NCBI GenBank assembly: GCA_023374045.1
Contig: CM041777.1
Span: 481,593,594-481,657,593, forward strand
Length of the DNA: 64,000 bases
Reading direction: 5' to 3'
Origin: Limonium bicolor
Lineage: Eukaryota; Streptophyta; Magnoliopsida; Caryophyllales; Plumbaginaceae
Position numbers and translations under genes: made by a program. Position 1 is the stretch's first letter; the number at the start of each line of letters is the position of its first letter. The notes beneath the pieces are model-generated. The model was given only the letters and a program-made list of their open reading frames with translations. It was not told the origin of the DNA and did no database searches. This document shows, one piece after another, positions 9,338-20,927 of the stretch.

Positions 9338-12193
9338 ATGGAGTGTGACTGGATGTACGGTGATCGAGGGGATCACTACTTTGATGAGAAGCTGAAAGGT
9401 TTCTCAAAGCGGTAGTGCAACACAAGGACAGAACAAAGGCGGACAAAATTTCATGTCCTGTGTTGACTGTGGGGTCGTAAGGAAATATGCAGACATTAAG
9501 GAAATCAGATTTCATATTAAGACCCGTGGATTCATGCCACATTACAAAAGATGGAATTTCCATGGAGAAACTGTTGCATCTAGTGCTTCAACATCATCAA
9601 GTGCTCATGATCCACGTTACGCAAGTACCGACCACACCTTCAATACCATCAATGAGTCGGTACCGCTAAGTGATTCAGGATTCGATGACAGTGAGACCGC
9701 TCACCATGATGAGCAAATGGATGAAATGTTAGAAAATGTTACGGATACTTTTGTCGATAAGCCGGAAGAGTATCACAGATTGTTGGACGCATCGAAGACA
9801 CCTTTGTACCCTTCGTGCGTTAAATACTCAAAATTGAGTGTTTGTACTTAATTTGTTCAACTTAAAAGGGAAATAGGAGTTGGTGACAAGTGTTTCATGT
9901 CATTTCTAGAGCTGATACATGATATGCTTCCTGATGAGAATGGTCTTTCTACATCCACCTACGAGGCAAAGAAATGGATGTGTCCAATGGGAGTTGAATA
10001 TAAAAAGATTCATGCTTGCCCAAATAACTGTGTGCTGTATAGGGGTGAATACGAACATCTAGACAAGTGTCCTAAATTTTGTTGTCCCGGTACAAGGACA
10101 AGGATGAGGATTCCTCCTTTCAGAAAAAAAATTGTCCAATGAAATTATTGTGGTACTTGCTGATAATTCCTAGATTCAAACGGATGTTTGCCAACCCGAA
10201 AGATGCGAAGAACTTACGATGGCACGCGGATGGTAGAAAAATTGATGAAAAATTAAGACATCCTGCAGACGGACCTCAGTGGAGAAATATCAACAGAAAA
10301 TTCAAACATCATTTTGGGGATGAGGATAGGAATCTGAGAATTGTGTACCGATGGGATGAACCCGTATGGCACATAAGCAGTCAGCACAGCACTTGGCCGG
10401 CGCTACTATTTATCTACAATTTACCGTCATGGCTGTGCATGAAACGAAAATACATTATGCTATCACTCCTAATTTCTGGTCAAAGCAACCTGGTCATAAC
10501 ATTGACGTATATCTTTCACCACTGATCGACGATCTGAAGTTGTTGTGGAATGAAGGGACAGTGGTATATGATGCTCATGCGAAAGAAAATTTCACACTAA
10601 AGGCGATGTTGTTCTGTACTGTAAACGACTTTCCTGCCTATGGGAACTTGTCAGGATACTTAGTGAAAGGATTCAAAGCGTGTCCGGTATGTGAGGATGA
10701 CACATGTTCAGATCGTCTGAAGCACTACGGCAAAAATGTTTAATGTGTCATCGACGGTTTCTTCTAGTAGACCATCCTTACCGTTCGAGAAAACGAAAGC
10801 TATTCAACAATGAGCCCGAGACTTGTGTGGCTTGTCGGCCTTTGACTTCAGAGGAAGTGTATGCAAAGGTAAAAGACATTGAAAATGTCTGTGGAAACAC
10901 ATCCAAGCCTCCGAAGAACATTTGGAAAAAATGTTCCATTTTTCGGGATCTACCGTATTGGCGGCATCTTCCTGTTCGACATTGTTTGGATATCATGCAC
11001 ATTGTGAAGAACGTCGGTGAGGCAGTGAGTGGTACTTTCCTCAACATACCCGGCAAGACGAAAGACGGATTGAAGGTGAGGAGAGATATGCAAGAGTTGC
11101 GCATACAGAAAGAACTACACCCAAGAGGATGAGAAGTGAACATATCTACCTCCTGCGTGTGATACCCTCTCTAAGAGTGAAAAATTAAGTTTTTGCAAGT
11201 GTTTGCACTCATTGAAGGTACCATCTGGGTACTCTTCAAACTGGAAGAACCTAGTTTTTATAAAGGATTTGAAACTGTTAGGCAAGAAATCTCATGATTA
11301 TCATGTGTTAATGTTGCATCTTCTTCCAGTTGCAATATGAGGGATATTACCAGAAAATGTCAGAAATGCTCTAACTCGATATGTGTTTCTTCTTCAACGC
11401 TGTCTGCTGTAAGGCAATTGACTCGGACACCTTCGATGATCTGCAACATGAAATTGTTGTGACCATATGCCAGCTTGAGATGTATTTCCCACCATCTTTC
11501 TTCGACATAATGGTGCATTAAGTAGTGCATATTGTCCGAGAGATCAAATTGTGTGGTCCAGTCTACTTATGTTACATGTATCCTTTCGAACGATATATGG
11601 GGATTCTGAAGGGTAGAATGAAAAACAGATATAGACCGGAAGGCAGTATCATCGATGCAACAGTGACTGAGGAAGTCACAGAATTTGTGACAAGTTATTT
11701 GAACGATGCAGAGTCAATTGGTATTCCCAAACCACGTCACCCTGGTAGATTTAAGGGTAAAGGAGTAATTGGAAAAAAGCTCGTGCGTATCTCTCGTGAT
11801 CTTATTAATCAGGCACATTTGTTTGTACTACAAAACCTTGAGGTTGTTGAACCCTACTTCGATATTCACATTGCTCAGTTGAGTCGACAAACCCTACCCT
11901 ACCAAAAACCGTATCTGGCTTGAAAAAGAACAAAATCGAGTATTCGTCCAATGGTTTAAGGAATATGTGTTTGAGCAAGCTTCATTGAAACCCCGAGGAT
12001 GTCAGTGAAGAAATCAGATGTCTAGTTGTTGGTCCTGGAACAGATGTTATATAGTTTGAAGGTATGACATTAATGGATGCACATACTACTCTACACACAA
12101 GATGCTAATCAATACATCAGAACAGTGGGGTAAAATTGAAGCATCGGTGACTGATATGGTCTAGGTAACCAGGTTCACCAATGACAGTAGTAG
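9338..12193 (+). pseudogene. TNP2-like CACTA transposase, 5' part (broken)
   Basis: The start is the ATG at 9338 (MECDWMYGDRGDHYFDEKL), the usual N-terminus form of TNP2 proteins. An N-terminal zinc-knuckle-like segment follows (FHIKTRGFMPHYKRWNFHGE). The linker ends KKIHACPNNCVLYRGEYE at about 10060, then comes the Transposase_21 core (LRWHADGRK, SQHSTWPALL, YNLPSWLCMK) at about 10140-10760. The stretch LPVRHCLDIMHIVKNVGE lies near 11000. The C-terminal domains (MYPFERYMGILKGRMKNRY) are at 11525-11923, and the next domain starts before 12188. At least five stops or frameshifts are present. Element B is inserted at its 3' side; coding resumes at 26456. Confidence 0.9.
12189..12193 (+). other. 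Left target-site duplication of element B (AGTAG)
   Basis: AGTAG lies immediately before the LTR start TGAAATACC and is repeated exactly at 26451-26455, immediately after the other LTR end. Confidence 0.95.
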
Positions 12194-15100
12194 TGAAATA
12201 CCCCTAACCTTAGTATATGATGAACTATCTAATTATAATATATTACATTAGAAAAGAGTTTAAACAACAATGTACACAAAAACATACCTTAAGCGTTTAA
12301 ACCGAAAACGCACCTTAGAGCACGAAAATGTGCTTTAAGAGAAATGTGCCTTAAGCATTTATACATGGAACTAAAAGGCTAATAAGCCTAAATACCATTA
12401 ATAGGTAAGGTAACAACAATAAAATGGTCAAAGGAACCATTGCGTGTACACACAAATTAAGTATACAAGTCCACACAAAAACCGGTACTAAACTGACGAG
12501 AGTCAAGGAGAAACCACTAAACGACTTGGTTTAAGTTGGAATTAGCAACATGCTATTTCTCGAACAAAGTTTCTAAAGGTTGTAAATGTACTAAGAATAC
12601 ATTTAAACTAGCCAAAACAAATTGCAAAATCAATGTGAACCGGGAAGCACATAAAATGTGTTTTAAGGCATTTTTGGCCTTGTAACATACCTATAACATG
12701 GTATATGTCATAATGAACGAAATTAAGTCATTAAATGTTACATAAATACAAGATAAACAAAAAAATCAGATCAAATGGAGGAGGGGCTGCCGACAGCAAG
12801 GGACTCACCAAGGCATATTTGCCTTTACTTTATACTATTACACCTAATCAAGACTTCCTGCATTGCATTATTATTCCTTGTCCCTTAGTGAATGATTACC
12901 CAGACTCTTACCTATCAAATGAGAGCTTCTAAATTCGGAACTCATCCTCTCTTTGAAGGAAGAACACAAAACAAAGCCAAACTTCACGATTTTGAACCTT
13001 AAAGAACACCTTTCATTGTAAGAATCATAACTTTCTCGTCCTAGCTCCAAATCACAAGCTTGATAGCTCGTTGGAATCCTCTCTTCAAGAGCTTTACAAC
13101 CATAGTTCATGAGCCCCAAGATTCGCAGGAAAAACCACTAAGAAGTGCCTTTGATTCTCAAGGTAAAACATTGCCTTCTTGAAAACTTCTTATTCTTTGG
13201 TTTTTGTTACAGCCGATTGGCATGGGATACTAACCCATCTTATTCTTCATCTTATTGTATATTTTGGGGACAATACCTTTAGCAAATTGCTGGCCAAATT
13301 TCTAAGGAATTCAAGCTTAAATATTAATCTAAAAGTCAATATACAAGGTAAACTCTAAAACTACCTATTTCATGGTTCTAAATGTTGATCTATATATGAT
13401 CTAACCTATCATATACTTTATTTATTATTACCGAATTTAGTAGGTGTTAGATTTAATTTTAGCACCTAAAATGTTAATATTTTGTAAATCTAAAATTAGA
13501 TCTATAATCCTTATGATATAAGCTTTAATATAAGCTATCATAATATATAATAAAAGTTCATATACTATTATTTAAGGGATGGCCGAAAATTAAGAAAGCT
13601 TATTTGAGTTAGAAAAATTATATAACTAAGTTAAATTAAAGGAATTAGTATAATTAAGTGTAATATGTAAAATTTGTGAAGTTTTGGTAATATATTGTAA
13701 TTGCCGAAAACATATATGATTATTATGAAATTTATGAAGTTTAGATGATGGGAAAAATAATTGTAGAATTAAGTTTACAATTTATAAAGAGTTTATAAGT
13801 ATTACTAGAATTTATAAGGTTTTTGGTATATTTAAAGTTAATAAAAGATAGTATATATATACTACAACATTAGATAATTAAATCTGGTGATTTAGAGATG
13901 TTTAAATGATTTTTGATGTCCAAAAATCTGTAGGAAAATTAGTTACGAAAATTAGAAATTAATTAGAGTTAATTTGGTTATTAAATGAGTTAGGATAAAA
14001 GAAAAGACCACAAGGGTAAAATGGTAATTTCCCTGGTCAAACTTGGTCAAACGTGGTCAAACTTGGTCAATGGCAGTTTGTAAAATGTTTAGAGAAGCTA
14101 AGATAAATTTGTAGCAAAAGATTAGATATTAAAAAGATAAAGGAATAAAAGTTAATTAAAACTAACTTTAGGGGTAGTTTGGTAATTTTTGGAAAATTGA
14201 GGGTTAGACCGTAATAGGCCTGGTCAAACCTAGGTATATTTTGGTAATTGACCAAAAGAATAAAAGAATTGATTAAATAAGACTTGGAAGAAATTAGAAA
14301 TAAAATAACAAGTTTAGAACTTATTATAGAAGAATAGAGATTAACAGGAAACTATGAGTAAGTAATGTAAATAACACATTTTAATGTGTTTAGAAGGTTA
14401 AGGAAATTAAATAAAGAATTTAGAAACAAGTTGTAAAAGAAACAGAGTTAAAACGGGGTTAAAGGAGACCCGTATATAAGTTAAGGTATACGAGGGGTAT
14501 ACCCATAATTTAATAAGTATAGGAGGAATTATTACTTAAGCTATTTTTAATAAAATACAAGTTATATTGGGAAAATAAATAAATACGGGCGTATACAAAA
14601 AATTTTAGTGTACATGAATAGTACTCGTATACGTGAATAGTATACGTATAAATGAATAGTAAATATGTATACATGAATAGTAAATACGTATACATGAATA
14701 GTAAATACGTATAAATGAATAGTAAATACGTATACATGAATAGTAAATACGTATAAATGAATAGTAAATACGTATACATGAACATTAAATACGTATACAT
14801 GAATAGTAAATACGTATACGTGAATAGTAAAATATGGTGAATAGTAAATACAGTGAATAGTGAAAATACGAAAATTAAGTTATTTAACCACGCCGTCCTA
14901 ATGAACTATAGAGCGGAGTAGGTGACCGGAATAGTCGAGACGTCATCCAGGAGTGGACAAACGTCGATAGGCTAAGGTATGGGATTCTTGTAGCTTGTTT
15001 CCTAACGGGGTCTACCTCGGTTTGTGTGCTATGTGTTATTGTGATACGACCAAACAAGATTAAGCATGAAACCGATTTACTGTATTGTTATTGTGTCCAT

Positions 15101-16188
15101 TGTACACTAACATTACTTGATTCAGAGCTTGTTCATTAACTTTGTTTAATAAACAATTGTATAAAGTTATAAGTACCCCTATTGTTAGATGGTTAATACC
15201 GAGAGAGGTTTAACTAACCAATTGTCAAAGAGACTTCAGCTAACTGGAACTTGTGAGGAGAGGAATCCGGGACTGACTCCGGTCATGCATGTTCAGGTTT
15301 AGGAGGTCGGCATCTGTATCAGATCTGTCTTCCGCCTAGGGTCGACAAACTGACCCGGCCATCTCGAGTGAACAGTTCGAGATGGGAGGCAACTTCAGGA
15401 GGCGCAGGAGGGTCAAGCCTACACCCTGATAACTTAAGAATTATTGTTTATTAAACCAATGGAGCTAATAACTCATTGGCTAGGGTTACTTTGACCCGAC
15501 AAAATAAACAATTCATTTAGAGAACAACCAATTCTAATAGGAGAATGGTTGACACTTATAAGGAATGGTCAAACACGAGAACTAAACAATTCTCAGGCCT
15601 CAGGATTTAGGAATCTAACTTACTCATTAATGGACGTCCATTACGACGTTCGATTTATTTGAGTTGTGAATGTTTCACATAAATGTATTATTGTTATTGT
15701 ACTTCTTATTATTGTTGTATGAATAACCAACTGCATGTATACGACAAGTAGCCGTGTGTAGCCCTGATAGCTTGTGGGCTGCACGTTTTCTGTACCAGCA
15801 ATATGCTGAGCCCCTTGGGGCCTGTGATTTAAACTTTGCAGGTAGGTGCCAGACAAGGACCCAGCCTGAGAGTAGGAGTGGGTAGAGCACTATGGGTTCA
15901 ATTCACATTACGAGTGTGCATGTACACTCGCTTAATAAACTGTGGTAGTAAGTTGTAATAATAGGAGAGATACTTCTGACTCGGTATTGTATTTGTTTAA
16001 GACTTGTACGTACTTACGTTCAGTACACTCGGGTCCATCAGACCGTAGCTTGAGACTGGAATAGGCCTAGTTAGTCACGTGGGTGACTAACGGCGGTAAC
16101 ACCAACTCTTAGTACTTTCTTCCGCTGTGTTGTAATAATGTTGCAGGTTCGTTCGTGATGGTTCAGGTTTAGCAGTTGGGGTGTTACA
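12194..16188 (+). repeat. 5' LTR of element B (3995 bp)
   Basis: It begins TGAAATACCCC and ends GGGGTGTTACA. The copy at 22513-26450 is nearly the same by eye, with scattered substitutions and many one-base indels. The LTR is mostly AT-rich and non-coding. It contains repeated GGTCAAAC motifs at about 14035-14070 and a 21-bp tandem array at 14611-14868. A GC-richer part (14880-16188) near the 3' edge may hold R/U5. Confidence 0.95.
14611..14868 (+). repeat. 21-bp tandem array in the 5' LTR of element B
   Basis: About ten copies of a unit like AATAGTAAATACGTATACAT are arranged head to tail, with CGTATACATG and CGTATAAATG variants alternating. The unit includes the near-palindrome TACGTA. The matching array in the 3' LTR (24904-25130) differs in copy order and edge sequence, and this explains much of the length difference between the LTRs. 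Confidence 0.9.
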
Positions 16189-16193
16189 AAAAG

Positions 16194-16205
16194 TGGTATC
16201 AGAGC
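16194..16205 (+). other. Primer binding site of element B (initiator tRNA-Met)
   Basis: TGGTATCAGAGC begins 5 nt after the LTR end at 16188. It is a perfect 12-nt complement to the initiator tRNA-Met 3' end used by many plant LTR elements. Confidence 0.96.
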
Positions 16206-16412
16206 GTAGTTACGCTCTGATGACTAGAGTTACCGAACTAGAGTAGGTACCGAGTTAGAGTAATAATCATGGGTTTGGGTGTGAGATAGTAGTGTGAGCT
16301 GAGTCAGATAACCACCAATAAGGGTGGAATATCTTACTTTTTAGAGGCTATTATAATGCTTAGACCAAAGCCTTTGTAATCACGAGCTTACTGTGCATTT
16401 ATACTTATTCAG

Positions 16413-17400
16413 ATGTTAGGAAGAAAAGGAGGACGAGGCCGAGGCCGAGGCCGTGGCGAAGATAGAGATGAGGCTGCTGAGATCCCGGGTGGACAGACGA
16501 TAGCTGAGATCGTTGCTGCCGCCCTAGGGCACATGGGCTATCAGCCCGGTGCGGGACCGCCTGCTCCACCACCACAGCCCCGGGAGCCAAACTGGGTGAA
16601 GAGTCTCGCTGCCTGACCTTGACCCCCACCGTTTAGAGGGAGACAGATCCCACCAAACTTGAGGCGTACATCTCAAGCTAGAGACCGAGACCGCCTTCGA
16701 GACACTTGATGTACCTACAGAAGCCAAGGTGCGACTTGCTGCTATCTACTTGAAGGATACGGCGAGCGATTGGTGGAAGCTAGTTAGGGCCGAACATGTG
16801 GCCAACCCTAACTTCGGCTGGGAGCAGTACGCGGCCTTGCTGAGAGCCAAGTACTACCCCACCCATGTCCAGACTAAGAAGCGTTTAGAGTTGGACGCGC
16901 TGAAGCAGACTGACAAGATGACGGTGGACGACTACTACTCTCAGTTCACCGCTTTTATCCGTCTTCTACCAGGATTGGGATATTCAGACCAGATCCTGGT
17001 CGACCGCTTCTATGGCGGGCTGAGCCACCGACTACGCTATGGCATGGGCCCGGCAAGCTACACTACCTTGCAGGTAAATAAAGTTGAGATTAGTTGAACT
17101 GATGAACGTTATATTAGAATGAAAGTGAGACTGATATTTTTAAGAGAGGAGTGCTATCATGCCGCTGCTAAGGTTGAAATCACCGTCCAGCTGAGGGACG
17201 AAGATCAAGCACTGAAGAGGAAAGTTGCTGGTAATAGTTCTGACAATAGGGGCAAGGGGGAAGAAGAGAGGTAAGTACCAGCCCCCACCCCAGAAAAGGT
17301 TTCAAAGGTAACCAACCTAAGGCTGCTGAAGAGCCACAAAAGCAAACCTACGTCATAGCAGCGAAGCCTCAGCGCTCGCCTGCACCAAAGGGTAACAAGT
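16413..17400 (+). pseudogene. Gag (capsid region) of element B
   Basis: The ATG at 16413 opens an Arg/Gly-rich start (MLGRKGGRGRGRGRG) and a Pro-rich stretch; the frame stops at 16614 and resumes shifted. The capsid-type domain runs over 16620-17073: LAAIYLKDTASDWWKLVRAE, LLRAKYYPTHVQTKKRLEL, MTVDDYYSQFTAFIRLLPG, LVDRFYGGLSHRLRYGMGP. A candidate intron (17074-17148) follows, then ECYHAAAKVEITVQLRDED, matching the continuous element A sequence TTLQDCYDA. The leader 16206-16412 has no long frame. Gag would form the particle that packages element RNA. Confidence 0.9.
17074..17148 (+). other. Candidate 75-nt intron in element B gag
   Basis: The exon ends ...TTGCAG, the intron starts GTAAATAAAG and ends TTTTTAAGAGAG, and the next exon starts GAGTGCTAT. 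The interval holds in-frame stops. Element A encodes TTLQDCYDA with nothing between the two exon halves, so this is an extra segment in B, and removing it restores a match to A. Confidence 0.55.
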
Positions 17401-17819
17401 AACTCCTTAAATTGAGTTAACAGTCAGATATCAACCTTGAAATACAATTACTAATGTTGTAAGCAAACAGGTACTGAGACCGGTAAGGGGACCGGCGGGG
17501 ATATAAGCGCCGCTACAACTGTCGCAGGTGCAACCAAGACCACCCTGGAGTTGATTGTGAAGGCAATAAGGTGGAGTGCAATTTCTGTGATGTGTTCGGA
17601 CACCGAGCTTTTGAATGTTTCAGAAACCCCGAGAGTAAAGCCTATAGACCTGGGTGGAAGGCCAAGGGCAAGGGCGTGGCCACTCCGAATCCTGGAACCG
17701 ACGGTCCAAAGGCGACACAGCCAGCTGCTAACAGAGGACCCCGGGTTGTCCAGCGACAGGGCCGCCTGCACTACATATGGTGGACCGAGAAGACGAGGCT
17801 GAACCCTCTTCGAGACTAA
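17401..17819 (+). pseudogene. Double zinc knuckle of element B gag
   Basis: The segment encodes two adjacent Cys/His knuckles: YNCRRCNQDHPGVDC (C-x2-C-x3-H-x4-C) and CNFCDVFGHRAFEC (C-x2-C-x4-H-x4-C), at about 17520-17630. A Gly/Lys/Pro-rich linker follows and ends at the TAA at 17817-17819. Such knuckles bind the element RNA. A stop-containing stretch (17820-17940) separates this frame from the AlkB-like domain and could be an intron or decay. Confidence 0.88.
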
Positions 17820-17990
17820 GTACCACTACAACCTATTAGGGAGAAAACTGTATGCTTATCGCATTTCATGCATGAATCAGTGACTATATATCTTGAACGA
17901 GTTTCTAGTTATTAGTTAATTAGAACTCATGTAAGATAAATTATTACCACCTTAGGAAACTTCAACATTTGTTATCCAATACCTTCAACA

Positions 17991-18694
17991 CCTATCCTAG
18001 AAGAGATCGACCTAAAGATTCACGAATTCCCATGGGAGCAGTGTCAGGTCATCCGGCCAGGTATGATCTTATTAAAAGGATACCTGTCACCAAAGGCACA
18101 AATCGCCATCATCAGGAGATGTAGCCAGCTAGGAGTGGGACCGGGAGGTTTCTATACACCGGAATACCCTGGAGGATCGAGAATGAAGCTAAGAATGATG
18201 TGCTTGGGTAAGAACTGGAACCCTTACACCAACACTTACCAAAAGGTAAGGGAATGGGATGGAGCAACACCACCAGAGATACCTGAGGAGTATCATACGG
18301 TTAATACACAAGCCGTAGGGATCGCTCAACAACTTGAAGCTGATCCAGTCCCGAACCTTGAAGCAGACCTCTGCATTATCAACTTCTACAAAAGGAGGGA
18401 CGACTTGGACTACACCAAGATAAGGACGAGACAGCGGAGTCTCTTAACCGAGGGATACCCGTAGTGTCTTGGTCCATTGGAGACGACGCCGAATTCCTAT
18501 ATGGCGAGAAGAAGCGCGTAGACCTTGCCCAGAAAGTGGTACTTAAGTCAGGAGATATTCTAATCATGGGTGGGAAATCGAGAATGCTGTATCACGGTAT
18601 CAAGAGGATTAAGTTGAATACAGCACCATCGACAGTAATCAATGCCACACACATGAGACCTGGACGCTTGAACCTAACCTTTAGGAAGTACTAG
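17991..18694 (+). pseudogene. AlkB-like 2-oxoglutarate/Fe(II) dioxygenase domain in element B
   Basis: The N-terminal half lies in the frame 17940-18464 (VIRPGMILLKGYLSPKAQ, GPGGFYTPEYPGG, MKLRMMCLGKNWNP, DLCIINFYK). A single frameshift near 18395-18404 moves to the frame of the catalytic half: LGLHQDKDE with iron ligands His (18413-18415) and Asp (18419-18421), SWSIGDDAEFLYGEKK, GDILIMGGKSR, the distal His in LYHGIKRI (18593-18595), and the 2-oxoglutarate motif RLNLTFR (Arg codons 18665 and 18683), then a TAG at 18692. All metal and cosubstrate residues of the family are present. At about 230 residues it covers an entire AlkB fold. Known relatives remove alkyl groups from DNA or RNA bases; its substrate here is unknown. 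Confidence 0.95.
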
Positions 18695-18806
18695 CCATGT
18701 AATACACTGAAGTATTGTAATAGAAAAACTCATAATGTAAAAGGATGGTTTAAATAATATCAGTGTTGATTACTCGTTTTCGACTTGTATTATACCATCA
18801 GTACTT

Positions 18807-19357
18807 ATGATCCTTATGAAATACTTAGGTTGTGGATTCGGTTCGGAAGGTGCGCTAAGCTTACTCACTGAGGCACAGGCCGATGAGAGCGGCACTATCC
18901 ACACGGGTACCTTTCCGATCAATGGCATTGATGCATCAGTACTCTTCGACTCAGGGGCCCGCATACCTTCGTCTCATCATCGTTTACAAGGAGGTTGGGG
19001 CTAGACGCTGACGAGCTGCCAGACTTTACGGTTACGCTCCCGTCTAAGGAGAAGGTTCGATGCACTCGCTACTACCGAGCAGCCACTATCCGAATTAGAG
19101 GAGAAGACTTTCCTATCACCTTGATTGAGTTCAGAGATTTAGGGTTTGATGTTATATGTGGGATGAACTGGTTGGAGCGGCACAAGGGTCGTATCCTCTG
19201 CGCCGAGCACCGACTGCTACTCAGGAGTCCATCTGGGGTTACTATATCATACCGCCAGAGACCGAGAGAGCCTTCAACCAAGATCATCACCGCTATGGCC
19301 ATGTATCGAGAGCTGAGAAAGAATAAAGAGTGTACCTCTGCTATGTTCAGGATATAG
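18807..19357 (+). pseudogene. Aspartic protease of element B
   Basis: The first frame has FPINGIDASVLFDSGA, with the active-site Asp codon at 18948. A frame break just after this moves to 18995-19357, which continues LPSKEKVRCTRYYR, IRGEDFPITLIEF and the C-terminal GMNWLERHKGRILCAEHRLL. The gap 18695-18806 after AlkB has no domain. The enzyme would cut the gag-AlkB-pol polyprotein. Confidence 0.9.
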
Positions 19358-19388
19358 AGAGAGATTCGGAGTTTGACCCCAAGTACCA

Positions 19389-20270
19389 GTGGTGTCGGAG
19401 TTTCCCGACCTCTTTCCAAGGGAACTACCCGGCATGCCACCACCACGGGAGGTAGAGTTCACCATCGAGTTGCTACCAGGAACCAGACCGATAGCCAAGG
19501 CGCCTTACCGCATGGCTCCAGCTGAGATGAATGAGTTGAAAGAACAACTGAGAGACCTGCTCGACAAAGGGTTTGTGCGGCCTAGTGTATCACCATGGGG
19601 AGCGCCAGTACTCTTCGTGAAGAAGAAGGATGGCAGTCTCAGCCTCTGCATCGACTACAGGGAGTTGAATACTGTTACAGTAAAGAACAAGTATCCACTA
19701 CCACACATAGATGATTTGTTTGATCAATTGAAAGGGGCATCTGTGTTCTCCAAGATTGATCTCAGGTCAGGGTATCATCAGATTCCTGTTAGAGAGAAAG
19801 ATATTGAGAAGACGGCATTCGGACGAGATATGGCCACTACGAGTTTACAGTGATGCCGTTTGGTTTGTCGAACGCACCGGTGATATTTATAGATTTGATG
19901 AACTGTTTGTTCAGGGAACAGTTGGACAAGTCAGTTGTGGTCTTCATCGACGATATACTCATATATTCAGGGTCGAGGAGTGAACATGAAAGTCACTTGA
20001 GACGAGTTTTAGAGATACTAAGGGAGAACCAGGTTTATGCTAAGTTCTCCAAGTGTGAGTTTTGGCTTGACCAGGTCTCTTTCCTAGGTCATGTCATCTC
20101 AGATGCTGGGATCTCAGTGGATCCAGCAAAGATTGACGCCGTGCGCACCTTGCCAAGGCCGAAGTCAGTTACCGACATCAGGATTTCCTCGGCTTGGCAG
20201 GTTATTACAGGAGATTTGTTAAGGACTTTTCTAAGGTCAGCAAGCCAATGACCAGTTTGATGAAGAAGAT
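19389..20270 (+). pseudogene. Reverse transcriptase of element B
   Basis: The frame 19389-19853 has [55 protein letters not shown] and [18 protein letters not shown] one-base loss near 19820 stops it. The next frame (19850-20180) has [17 protein letters not shown], the intact catalytic block [11 protein letters not shown], and [17 protein letters not shown]. Another break near 20180 precedes the thumb. Unlike element A, the double Asp is intact. Confidence 0.93.
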
Positions 20271-20927
20271 GCACCATTTGTATGGACAGATGACTGTGAG
20301 GGTTCATTTCAGAGCTTGAAGGACTCATTGACTTCTACACCTATTCTGACTATCCCAGACGGTACAGAGGGATTTGAGGTATATTGTGACGCATCTGGTA
20401 GGGGATTGGGTTGTGTACTCATGCAGCATGGCAAGGTAGTTACCTATGCCTCTCACCAGCTGAAGAAGCATGAGGAAAACTACCCCACGCACGATCTTGA
20501 GTTGGGAGTTGTAGTCTTCGCCTTGAAGATATGGTGCCACTACTTATACGGAGTTAGTTTGACAGTCTACACCGACCATAAGAACTTGAAATACATATTC
20601 ACACAGAAGGAGCTGAATATGAGACAGAGAAGATGGTTAGAATTCCTTAAGGACTACGACATTGACCTCCAGTACAAAGAAGGGAAGGCCAATGTTGTAG
20701 CTGATGCTCTGAGTCGTCGAGCACACTCGCTTCATGCCATGGTTGCTAGTTCCAGCTTGATTGACGAGGTGCGAGAGGCTCAGCAGAACGATACATATAT
20801 GATGGAGATCAGGCAGAAGCTGATAGAGGGTACATTCGAGAGCCAGAAATATGACTTCGAATTACATGATGATGATCTGATCAGATTGAAGGCCGATTAT
20901 GCATTCCTCGCAGCAGCACTGAGCTAA
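20271..20927 (+). pseudogene. RNase H and linker of element B
   Basis: The frame 20316-20927 has the RNase H core: [50 protein letters not shown] and [13 protein letters not shown], covering the D-E-D-D set. The pre-integrase linker follows to a stop at 20925. The upstream MTSLMKK segment is in a third frame. Confidence 0.92.

Noticed and set aside
14510..14800. 96-codon minus-strand frame with Tyr-Thr-Tyr-Leu-Leu repeats (and its partner at 24884-25135)
   Set aside because: It is the 21-bp LTR tandem array read in a frame that the period keeps open; not a protein.
18379..18567. Minus-strand frame across the AlkB region of element B
   Set aside because: Antisense of the real AlkB coding sequence.
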